From: Prionace glauca | Taxonomy: Eukaryota > Chordata > Chondrichthyes > Carcharhiniformes > Carcharhinidae | DNA length: 64,000 nucleotides | NCBI GenBank assembly: GCA_037974335.1 | Contig: CM075760.1 | Coordinates: forward strand, 8,553,432 to 8,617,431 | Direction: 5' to 3' | Shown: piece by piece, positions 54,765-64,000 of the stretch | How the letters are laid out: every line of letters starts with the position of its first letter | Position numbering within the stretch: position 1 is the stretch's first letter | Position numbers and translations under genes: made by a program | The notes under the pieces: generated by a model | Seen by the model: the letters and a program-made list of their open reading frames with translations, nothing else | Database searches by the model: none | Told to the model about the DNA's origin: nothing

Positions 54765-55145
54765 TGATAGCCAAGTTCCGCACACATGAGAACGGCCTCA
54801 AACGGGATCTTGGGTTCATGTCGCACTATCTGTAACCCCCACAACTTGCCTGGACTTGCAAAATCTCACTAACTTTCCTGTCTGGAAACAATACACGTCT
54901 CTTCAACCTGTGCTTAAAGCTCTCTCCACTCACATTGTCTGTACCTTTAAGAACTGATTAGCTGTAAAGACTCACATTCAAATTATTATGCATGTAAATT
55001 GAGTTTGTGTCTTTGTGTCATTTTTACGATCAGAACTCCCAGCCACCTGACGAAGGGACAAGCTGTCCCGGAAGCTTGCGGCTTTTGCAACAAATAAACT
55101 TGTTTGGACTTTAAGCTGGTATTGTGGGATTTCTGACTGCCCATT
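54765..55145 (+). mobile_element. Penelope-like element, 3' end with ORF C-terminus
   Basis: The first part is coding-like and ends ENGLKRDLGFMSHYL then a stop. The KFRTH..NGL.RDLGFMSHY ending looks like the C-terminus of a Penelope-type protein (recalled pattern; needs a search). About 200 bp of untranslated sequence follow, then the hammerhead-like motif and the AATAAAC..GTTTGGACTTTAAGCTGG tail shared with the copies at 6.4, 19.3 and 59.9 kb. Confidence 0.65.
55042..55082 (+). ncRNA. Hammerhead-ribozyme-like motif, compensated stems
   Basis: Stem I GCCAC/GCGGC (one A-C mismatch), core CTGACGA (55047-55053), stem II GGGACA/TGTCCC with an AGC loop (6 bp), then GGAA (consensus GAAA) and GCTT. 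The stem sequences differ from the 19.3 kb copy but still pair. Confidence 0.6.
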
Positions 55146-55479
55146 GCACAGAGGGAACAGACGGATCCCACGATTTTCTCTGTCTTTCCTCAGGATGATC
55201 ACAGGTGCAGCAAATAATACAACTCAAACATTAGGCTGCAAACAGCAAGAACCAAAAATACAACTACAGAATCCAAAAGCAAAGAGAAAGACACTTTCTG
55301 GGCTGTTTCGACGGTTTCAGGACATGGAAGTTAACCTGTTCTTATGTGTGCTGTAGATTTGAACCTCACGGCTCAGCCCTGAAAGAGTTAATGGAAAAGT
55401 GAGCCTGCGATGAGTAGGAGTTGCTACAAGTGCAAGGGAGCCCCATCAATAAGATCACGTTCTTGCAGTCATGGAATAT

Positions 55480-56140
55480 AGTGAGCAATCTCTCTCTCTC
55501 TTTCTCTCTCTCACTCCCTCTCATGCACACATTATCTCACAGACGCACATACACACACTCAAACAAACGCACACAGAAAAACGCACACTCAGACATATAC
55601 ACAGACTCAGGCAAACACACACTCAGACAATCAGACGCAAACAACATAGAAATACACACACAAACGCTCAGACGAATACAAGCACATAAACACACACCCA
55701 TAGGCATACACGCACGCTTAGACAAAAACTGACAGACACACAAACACAGACGTAGACAAAGACACACAGATTATCCCAGGCAAAATGACACAAACACACA
55801 TAAACACACGCACACAGACAGATGCATACATGTACACAGGCACAGTCATAGATACACACTGTCAAATAAACACACACAGGCACGCACACACACACACTGA
55901 CAAGCAAACACGAACACACATATTCTCAGATACCACAAACATACACGCAGACAAACAGACACGTAGAAACACACATACTCACAGAGCAGACACAAATGCT
56001 CAGACGAACTCAGACACACATATAAACACACACACACACACTGCCTTTCAGCTAAGTAAACACAGGCACCGACACACACAGAGTTTCAGAAGTCATGCGC
56101 ACGAATGCACCCATACAGAGCCCCAGACAATCACACACAT
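55480..56140. repeat. Degenerate (CA)n-rich minisatellite
   Basis: About 650 bp of ACACACA runs separated by CTCAGAC(A/G)AA-like words. The same word recurs in the tract at 58.7-59.7 kb. Confidence 0.9.
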
Positions 56141-56161
56141 ACAGTATCTCATAGATCTCAT

Positions 56162-56425
56162 CTTATAGAATCCTACAGTGCAGAAAGAGGCCCTTCGGCC
56201 CATCAATTCTGCACTGACCACAATCTCACCCAGGTCCTACCCCCATATCCCTACACATTTACCCACTAATCCCTCGAACCTACGCATCCCAGGACACTAA
56301 GGGGCAATTTTAGCATGGCCAATCAACCTAACCCCTCATCTTTGGACTGTGGGAGGAAACCGGAGTAGCCGGAGGAAACCCACGCAGACACGAAGAGAAT
56401 GTGCAAACTCCACACAGACAAAAGA
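56162..56425 (-). mobile_element. HE1-type SINE, head missing
   Basis: The + strand runs CTACAGTGCAGAAAGAGGCC to TGCAAACTCCACACAGACAA, then stops short of the tRNA-like head. Joined directly to a CA-rich tract on each side. Confidence 0.9.
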
Positions 56426-56589
56426 ACATGCAGAGAAAGACACACACTGTTGCTCAGTGAAAACAAAAAAAAGACAGACACAGACCCATACACAGAGAAA
56501 CAGAGAAAATAGAAACAGACTAATTCCATTGGGCCTTCCGAAACTTCTCCGCCGCTCATTATGATAATGGATAATTATCAAATTCAATA

Positions 56590-58660
56590 TCCTGATTGTG
56601 CCTTCCGTCCAAATCCCTTGATCCCTTCAGCTCCAGGAACTATATCTAGTTTCTCCGTGAAATCGGCAACGTTTTGGCCACATTCACTTCCCGTGGCAGT
56701 GAATTCCACAGATTCACCAATGTCTGGGGGATGAAGTTTCTCTCCACCTCAGTTGTAAAGGTTTTCCCCTTTATCCTCAAACTATTGCCCCTAGTTCTGG
56801 ACTCCCCAACCATCTGGAATATTATTTCTGAATTTACCCTGGCTAATACTTTTAGAATGTTATCAGATTCTATGAGATCCCCTCTCACTCTTCTAAACTC
56901 CAAATAATATAATCCTAACTGAATTTGTCGCTCCTCACACGACAGGCCAGTAATCAGCCTGGAAAATCTTCGCTGCCCTTGCTCTGCAGCAAGGACACCC
57001 TTCCTCAGATAAGGACACTAACACTGCACACAATACTCCAGGTGTGGTCTCATTGGCGCCCTTTACAATTGTAGTAAAATATCCCTATCTCTATACTCAA
57101 ATCCTGTCGTTATGAAGACCAGCACACTCCTTGTCTGCTTTACTGCCTGCTGTACCTGCGTGCTTTCTTTCAGCGCCAACACACGTGGATACCAAGCTCT
57201 GTCTGAGTATTCACCTCTCAATTTAAACCCCTTCAAATAATAATTTGTCGTCCCGTTGTTGCCACCGAAGTGGATAACCTCGCATTTACCCACATTATAC
57301 TGCATTTGCCACGCATATGCCCCTTCGCTCTGCCTGTTTAATTCATGCTGAAGCATCGCCGCATCCTCCTCAGAACTCGCCCTCTCACCTAACTTTGTGT
57401 CATATGCAACTTGGAGATAATACATTTTGTTCCCTCTTCCAAATCAATTACATATATGATATATTGCTGTACCCCACTGGTCACTGTTAACCAATTGGAA
57501 AAAAGATTAATTTCTGCCAACTCTTTGCTTCCTATCTGCTAACCAGCTTTCTACCCATCCCAAGACGCTATTCATGCACTTTAACTTTTTATGGTCATAT
57601 GCTAAATGAGAACTTATCGAAAGTCTTTTAAAGTCGAAATAAAGCATATCTACCGGTTTTCCTTGGTCACCTCTACTAGTTGCATTCGTACACAATTCCA
57701 ATAGATTTGCTAACCTTTGCAAATCCATGTTGATTTCGTCTGATTTTTACCGCTGCCTTCCAGATGCTGAGTTATGAAATCCTTGATAATTGATTTGAGC
57801 AATTTCCAAGTTCCGATATTTGGCTCATTGACTTATGGCTGACCCTTTTTTTCTCTACCTCCCTTTTTGAATGGCGGGCGTATATTCGTTACCCTCCAAT
57901 CTGTAGGGAGAAGTTCAGAGTCTATTTTTTTTTCGAAAGCGCCCAAAAATGGATCAACTATTTGCTATGTTTCCCGCCTTCTTACTTTCAGATTGTATTC
58001 TTTCCCCTTCCTAATCAATTCCTGAGTCCTTTTTTTTGTTGAATTTTAAATTGCTCCAAATTCTCAGGTCTATGGATTAATTTGCCAATTTGTATGTTTC
58101 TTCTTCCCTTGTAAGTGATGGCTTGGCCACAGTTCCCTTACCAGTCTTCCACATCCTCTGTGCTATTACATTTCTTCAATATCACATAGAATCCCTACAG
58201 TGCAGAAGAAGGCCATTCGGATTATTGAGTCTGCACCGACCACATTGCCACTCAGGTCCTATTTCCGTAACCCCAATTATTTATGCTGTCAACCTCCTAA
58301 CACGAGGGTTAATTTCGCATGATCAATCAACCTAATCCATATATCTTTGGACTGTGGGGGGAAACAGCGGCACCCGGAGAAAACCCACGCAGACACTGGG
58401 GGAATGTGCTAACTCCACACCGACAGTGATCCGAGGTCGGAATTGTACCCGGGTCACTGAGGCAGCAGCGCTAACCACTCTGCCACCGTGCCGCCCTGCT
58501 TTAAGAAACAATGTACTTCAACATTTTTTTGCTTTCTGTCTGTCCTTCCTGAACATCGAATAGCCTTCAATGTTTAGCTCCCATCCTTGCTTACTGTGGA
58601 GCCATGTCACCATAATGCCAAGTGTATCATACATTTTGATGTCTTTCTGCACAACAACAT
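56590..58660 (-). mobile_element. LINE (CR1/L2 type), minus strand, with nested SINE
   Basis: Minus strand: GDLIESDNILKVLARVNSEI (tail), YNVGKCEVIHFGGNNGTTNY (RT, near 57.27 kb), VDMLYFDFKRLS (RT palm, near 57.63 kb). The endonuclease end is near 58.5-58.66 kb. A HE1 SINE sits at 58184-58497. Many breaks. Confidence 0.82.
58184..58497 (-). mobile_element. HE1-type SINE nested in a LINE
   Basis: The + strand runs CATAGAATCCCTACAGTGCA to GCTAACCACTCTGCCACCGT. Full length. Confidence 0.92.
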
Positions 58661-58679
58661 CAGCCTTTTTTTCCCAAAT

Positions 58680-59700
58680 GTTTACACACACAATCCGAGA
58701 TCAACACACACATACACAACACAAACACACACACACATTCAGAAAAAACACACACAAGATCTGAGACAAGCAGATACAAGCAAACTCGCAAATACATACA
58801 CACATACACACACACACACACACATAGTTTCTTTCTCTTTCAGACACACAGACACGCTGTCAGACAAATACATGCACACTCACAGACAACCACACAGACG
58901 CAAACACACACACGCATTTAGACAAGTACAGAAACATACACGCAAACACACAGGCAAATGCAGTCATACATATTCTTCGACAAACAGACACAGCAAAAGT
59001 AACAGACACACACTCTCAGAAAAACACAGGCACACACAACTCACAAACAAACATACAATCAGATAAACACACACAAGGATACTCTTGCACACAGGCATAT
59101 ACAGAGAAAAGCTCTGACAAACACACAAAGAAAACATACACTCTCCGACATGCATCCACATACATGCATTCGCTGGTAAATGTACACACTCAGACCCACA
59201 CAGAGATCTACTATCAAACGAACACACAGGCACAACACATAAAAATTCACTCTGTTGCAAACACACAGACACACACAATTTTCTGAATAAAATACACACA
59301 CTTAGAGACAAATACAGAAGCACTCAGTCAAATACTCAAGCATACATGCACTCACAGAAAAAATGCATAGGCACAAAACACACACACAAATACCCAGGCA
59401 AACACAATCAAGCACACAGAAACACACGCACACATCCAACATAGGCACACATATGATCTCAGTCAAGTAACATAGGCAAGGCTGTAAACTCACAGACAGA
59501 CTTTTAGCATAATACACACACATAAAGAGACAAGCAAAAAGACGCAAGCACACACCCACACACAAGCAAGTTCACGCAAAAACAGTCACACGATTTCAGA
59601 CAAATAGACACAAGTAAAGCCGCAATCCGGACACACACTAATAAATGCTCAGACAAAAGCAAACAGACACACACTCTCAGGTTAACACAAAAAAAACACA
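58680..59700. repeat. Degenerate (CA)n-rich minisatellite, about 1 kb
   Basis: ACACACA runs broken at roughly regular steps by TCAGACAAA-like words. Open frames on both strands (Cys/Val rich or Thr/His rich) are artefacts. Confidence 0.9.
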
Positions 59701-59749
59701 AAAAAATCCAAAACTTTGGCTTCGGACAGTGGCGGCCTATTGCATGCTG

Positions 59750-60030
59750 TGCCCCGCATCTTTTCCTCTCGGCCTATGCTTTTAAAACTCTATCTCTTTC
59801 GAAATCTATAACAATGCTTTAATTAAATCGATCTTTCTCTACACACTAGCTATGACTGTAGCATTTCATTCTGCCTCTATCCTTTCCTTCTCTATGTACG
59901 TGTAATGCTGTGTTTCTAAAACCTACCTTTCCACTCACCTAATGAAGGAGCAGCGCTCCGAAAGTTCGCGATTCCAAATAAACATGTTGGACTTTACGCT
60001 GTGAGACATCTTACTGTTCTCTATGTCCTC
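59750..60030 (+). mobile_element. Penelope-like repeat, 3' end
   Basis: Shares the order: AT-rich untranslated part, hammerhead-like motif, CAAATAAACATGTTGGACTT, and CTTACTGTTCT near the end. No coding part remains. Confidence 0.65.
59934..59972 (+). ncRNA. Hammerhead-ribozyme-like motif, mutated core
   Basis: Stem I CTCAC/GCGAT (partly paired), core CTAATGA (consensus CTGANGA), stem II GGAGC/GCTCC with an AGC loop, GAAA, GTTC. Probably inactive. Confidence 0.5.
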
Positions 60031-60128
60031 TATACTTTGCCTGTATAGCGCACAAGAAACTGTATATTAACACATGTGACAATAATAAATCAAATACGAT
60101 AAAATGAAAAACATATACTCTCAGAAGG

Positions 60129-60173
<45 letters not shown>
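60129..60173. repeat. (CA)n microsatellite
   Basis: An uninterrupted CA run of about 45 bp. Confidence 0.97.
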
Positions 60174-60174
<1 letters not shown>

Positions 60175-60770
60175 TATTACGGGCAGTCTCACAAACAGAG
60201 AGAGAGAGTGAGGGAGACAGAGGCCATAAAATGTTGATGTCAATTTCACTTTACTCAACTTGCTGGGCACTACAGCAATAAGGGAAGCAAACTCAAAACC
60301 GGTGTGTGGCTTTTAATGTGAAATGAGATAATGTATAGATGTATCATCACAGCCCAGGGTGGGGGTGTAATTGATAATTTATCTGCTGTCTGTAGCTCTG
60401 AACAAAGGTCAAATTGGAGAGATAAAGTAGTTTGAATTATAATGTTATGACGTGAAGTCCGTGGGAGAAGAATCGGTCTGATAAAGGGTGGAAAACAAAT
60501 TGGGGGAATGAGACTGAAGCTGCTGTGCAGACTGAATGTTTCTTATTGTGTGAATGGAGGGACAAATGTAGGGATTGATGGGGGGGAAGGGATGGACGGG
60601 TGGATGGATCGAGAGATCGATCGAGGGAGGGAGGGATAGATGGAGGGGTGAATGTGAGAAGCTGAAGATTGGATTTGAAGAGGTTCCCAGTGTCACTGAA
60701 CAACTGAACTGGGGGAAGTCATTGGGCAGAGACTGTACTTGCTGCTGTTTCCCTGGCGCCAGGAACAACC
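60174..60770. other. No recognised gene; GGAT-rich stretch
   Basis: 60575-60650 is a GGATG/GGGA purine-rich stretch. Nothing else assigned. Confidence 0.4.
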
Positions 60771-60779
60771 GGGGTACTC

Positions 60780-60910
60780 CCTGCAGCTGCTGCTCCTCAC
60801 AGTGTCACATCTTGGCCGCACCCTGGACCAGCTGCAGCTCATTGGCGGAACATCAGGAGCCAGAGGCGGGGAAGGACTGGCCATCCTATTTCCGTGACGT
60901 CACCAACAAT
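60780..60910. promoter_or_regulatory. Candidate promoter or enhancer: CRE, Ets, CCAAT and GC elements
   Basis: Perfect CRE palindrome TGACGTCA at 60895-60902, directly preceded by an Ets-type TTTCCG (60889-60894), a GC-box-like GAGGCGGGG near 60863, an inverted CCAAT (ATTGG) at 60841-60845 and CAGCTG E-boxes near 60785 and 60829. CRE plus Ets is a core feature of the mammalian TCR-alpha enhancer. Position downstream of C-delta would also fit a germline promoter ahead of the J-alpha region. The direction is unknown. Confidence 0.4.
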
Positions 60911-61039
60911 TCCTACCCCCACCGTTTACTTTTTAAAAAAACAACTTTTAGAAATGTAGGAAATGAGTGAAATTCTGAACCAGATACGCCATCAGAAGGT
61001 GATTTATTTGAAAATAAAAATACAATTGCTAACTTAATA

Positions 61040-61480
61040 TAAAAGGTGTTGTATGTTCTCTGAGGGAGGATAGATACAGGACTGTGTTGGCCACAGAAGA
61101 CAGGTAGCGGTAGAGGGGTGATTTTCTGACCGGAAGGCGGTGACTAGCCATGATCCACAGGGATCACTTCCGGGACCTTTGTTGTTCGTAATAAATATAA
61201 ATGATTTGGTGGAAAATGTAGCTGGTATGATTGGTAAGATCACAGGCGACACAAAAATTGCGGAGAGAGAAGAGGATTGTCAGAGGATACAACTACAGCA
61301 AAATATAGACCGGTTGGAGACTTGGGTGGGAAAATGGCAGATGAAGTCTAATCTGGACAAGTGTGACATAATGTATCTTAGAGGGTCCAATGATGTCGAA
61401 ATTATACAGGAAAGGTATATTCCTTAGGAGTGTTGAGAGGCAGAGAGATCAGGGCGTACATATCCACCGATCACTGATAA
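61040..61480 (+). mobile_element. CR1-like LINE RT fragment
   Basis: Reads DPQGSLPGPLLFVININDLV then WQMKSNLDKCDIMYLRGSND. Several breaks. Confidence 0.85.
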
Positions 61481-62830
61481 TATCGAAGGACAGTGGCTGA
61501 GTGACGAAATCTCCAAGGTTCAAATCCAACAACAAAGAAATAAGACGGTAGTGAGTTTAAATTTGTGTTTCAATCCATGCTTAATCACAGAGAGAAAATG
61601 TGCGACATGTTTTGTCCATAATTCCCTGTCTGGTGAGGTGACTGCGAGTAAATGGAAGAATACTTTCTTCCATTTACTGGGATAGAACTGGGGTAGAATT
61701 AATGTTCTTCTAGGGCAAGGGGTCCTGTGGTGTTGATCACATCAGAAGAAAGTCCTTATCTAGTTATGATAAGGCAGCGACTTTGGGTCGTAAAAGGTGT
61801 CAGGAAACAACAAAGCTCTAAAATTAGGCTCGAAATGACAGTGGTATTGTGGGGAAATTCAGTAATACTAGCAAAAAAGGATTCTGATCGCACACGCTGC
61901 GTACCGAATGTGATCAAATTTACCGAGAAGTGGGAAGGGGAGATGGGAAAGGGCTAGCCAATAATTGATACAGACTAGGAAATAACACCAAAGACAAAAT
62001 GTCAGTTGACGCACCACTTTGGAGAGTGTCTTGGCTCGGAATTATAATACATTTCTGTCGCTCTCACTTATTATTCCTGCTTTTCAGTGTGAGCGCGCCC
62101 TCTGCTGGTTGATGACTAACCGGAACTATCAGTGCGGTGCTTTTGTCCGGGATCCGCTCTATCTCTGTAGCAGAAACACAAGGCGGTATCGAAGAGAAGT
62201 GTCCTGGTGACTGTAGTTCATGCTGGCAGTATTGCCACCACGTTGGGGTCTTCAACAGAGAGACTCCCTCTTTAAAGGTCTTGGAATGGTGACCAATTTG
62301 TACTTTCTGTTTTTCATCGGATCCGTGATCAACAGTGTGACTAGAGAGACTCCGCATGCCCAGCCGCACATTGAGACAAACAGTTACTGAACATCTGTGT
62401 CCAAGAAACAGACCGGAGCAGAGTCCAGAAAATAATTGGATTTGAATGTGTCCTTGGTGTGTGGCTGACAACGCCTGGTTTGTCTATGGTTGTGAAGTGC
62501 CTTGGTGAAACACAGCAGCCTGTTTGATCAAGGGCTTATTGTGTTATCCAGGCCTGGGTATAAGATCAGTGTATGGCCTCCCCAAACCGGCTCCTTTTTC
62601 TGATACCTTTCGTTTTCAGCACTGTTTTCAGCCCTGCTGTGGCATTGCCTTGGGCCCACTGAAACAGCTGCACATGCATCTGTTTATCATGTACATGGCT
62701 GGCAACACCATCTCATCTTTCCTATCATGATGGTGTGCATGATGGCCTGGAGACGGTTACAGACCTTGGTGCCCATGTCAGCAAGCGAGCACTGTATTGA
62801 ATCTGCAGCTCAGAAACAGCCCTGAACTGG
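61480..62830. other. No gene found; holds a CTCF-like motif
   Basis: Mostly unassigned sequence. No J segment (FGxG with donor) or RSS was recognised here. Confidence 0.4.
62095..62108 (-). promoter_or_regulatory. CTCF-like motif
   Basis: The minus strand reads CCAGCAGAGGGCGC, a full match to the CTCF core pattern CCASYAGRKGGCRS. Same orientation as the motif at 54721. It lies 1.2 kb past the CRE/Ets cluster. CTCF sites border regulatory domains of the mammalian TRA/TRD locus; that this one does so is inference. Confidence 0.45.
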
Positions 62831-64000
62831 CATCACTTGAACAGCTTGGAATAGAGTACTGGGAGTTGTCTAACTAAGGGAGTTAGGGAAAGAAGGGAAA
62901 GGGGTTCTGTTTTGCTTTCTAACTTTCTCAGCCTTTAGGGAGAAGAAGCTAGATTTTTGGTGAGCATCTGCAAAGTGACTAACATTTATTCTGCTCCTAA
63001 GAATCAACATAGTATAGCAACTGGTGTTGAGGTCAAATCAATAATTAAGAACAAAAATAAAGTATATCATTCGGTAAAATAAAAGGTTATTTTTATCCAT
63101 TAAAGATGGGAGGGCAGGTGATGTGTCACAGCTGCAGCATTTGGGAGCTCCTGGGTGTCAGTTTGATCCAGGACAAACACGTCTGCAGTGAGTGTTTGAA
63201 GTTCAAGTAGCTTCGACTCAATTTATGAGCTGGAGACTGAACTACAGACACTACAAAGCATCAGGGAGGGGGAAAATTACCTGGATCTTTTGTGCCAGGA
63301 GGTAGTCACATCTCTCAGGTCAGAGTCCTAAAAGAAAGAGGTGGATGAGCAAACCTGCCTTGACACCATTGTACAGGAAGCCATTCAAGTTGGAGGGGAA
63401 AAATGTAGGGGTATTATGGGATGGTGTAGTCAGAGGGATTCACACTGTTCTCTGTGGCAAAGTGCATGAGTCCAGATGGCTGTGTTGCTTGCCTTGCGCC
63501 AAGGTTCAGGACATCTGCTCAGGGCTGAAGACGAACTTACAGTATTGTATCGGATCTGCAGCTCAAAAGCAGCTGCACAGGCGGAAATGACCCAGTCATT
63601 GTGGTCCATGTAGGTACCAATGACTTCGGCAGGCCAAAGAAGGAGATGAGATTTTGCATGGTTAGTATGAGGATGTAGTTAAGTATGAGGATGGACCAAG
63701 TTAAGAAGCAGGATCTCAAAGTCCATTATCTCGATTATTAGCTGAACTACTTGCTAATTGGTTTAGGACAAATCAGATCAGAGAGATGAATGCTTGACTC
63801 AAAGATTGGCGTGGGAGATGGGTTCTGGTTCATGGGCCACCAGTACTGGGGAAATTAGGATCTGTACCATTGGGACGGTCTACATCTGATCCATGTTGGG
63901 ACCAGTGTTCTTGTGAACCACGTAACTAGGAAAATAGAGAGGGTTTCAGACTAAATACTGGACAGGGAATCAAATTTGGGTCAAGGATTCAAATTTATAT
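62830..64000 (+). mobile_element. CR1-like LINE 5' region with ORF1, cut by window end
   Basis: Near 63.13 kb: CHSCSIWELLGVSLIQDKHV then CSECLKFK (zinc-finger-like CxxC pairs). Near 63.59 kb: DPVIVVHVGTNDFGRPKKEM (SGNH esterase block with G-T-N-D). The frames are broken by stops. It continues beyond the window, probably toward ORF2. Confidence 0.8.

Noticed and set aside
55537-59701. Many Cys/Val-rich or Thr/His-rich open frames
   Set aside because: Products of (CA)n-rich minisatellites read in different frames.
60575-60970. 131-codon frame over the CRE/Ets region
   Set aside because: Begins in low-complexity GGAT sequence and shows no domain; more likely non-coding regulatory DNA.
62019-62210. 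Cys-containing frame that at first resembled a V-domain end
   Set aside because: No framework pattern, RSS or leader; the region is better explained as sequence around a CTCF-like motif.

Overview
The window comes from an elasmobranch, most likely a shark. It is packed with tRNA-derived SINEs of the HE1 type known from sharks and rays and with CR1-type LINEs, and its immune-gene exons resemble shark antigen-receptor genes. No bacterial, plasmid or CRISPR features are present. All host coding sequence that I can support belongs to one locus on the + strand: a T-cell receptor delta locus (TRD, inside TRA/TRD).

Layout of the receptor locus. Two V segments lie at 2.2 and 4.2-4.6 kb. Both look like immunoglobulin heavy-chain V (VH) rather than V-alpha/V-delta, and both are pseudogenes; the second has a complete leader, a single stop and a perfect 23-spacer recombination signal (RSS). 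A D segment with a 12-RSS on its left and a 23-RSS on its right lies at 13.27 kb. Nine J segments or J relics follow between 13.5 and 27.6 kb, and the better ones have 12-RSSs. The constant region is split into an Ig domain exon (34.8 kb), a short cysteine-bearing connecting-peptide exon (37.8 kb) and a transmembrane exon (38.3 kb). Signals are laid out V(23)-(12)D(23)-(12)J, so the order obeys the 12/23 rule. All three coding exons join in the same phase as most J donors (phase 1).

Almost everything else is interspersed repeats: CR1-like LINEs in both orientations (one nearly full-length at 44.0-47.8 kb, another with an RT frame broken only by a recent insertion at 18.4-20.5 kb), pieces of a second LINE lineage, two SINE families, one solo LTR fossil, large (GA)n and (CA)n tracts, and a Penelope-like repeat.

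The most interesting non-gene signals are: (1) the Penelope-like repeat carries a hammerhead-ribozyme core in all its copies, with stems I and II changing in a compensated way between copies; (2) one copy is a near-perfect 135-bp foldback with a 13-bp target duplication, and another copy carries a 61-bp stretch copied from about 0.9 kb away; (3) the J array looks like block duplications of two J types, including a pair that shares the same broken splice donor; (4) a CRE/Ets/CCAAT cluster at 60.8-60.9 kb and CTCF-like motifs at 54.7 and 62.1 kb lie downstream of the constant gene, where a TRD/TRA boundary would be expected.
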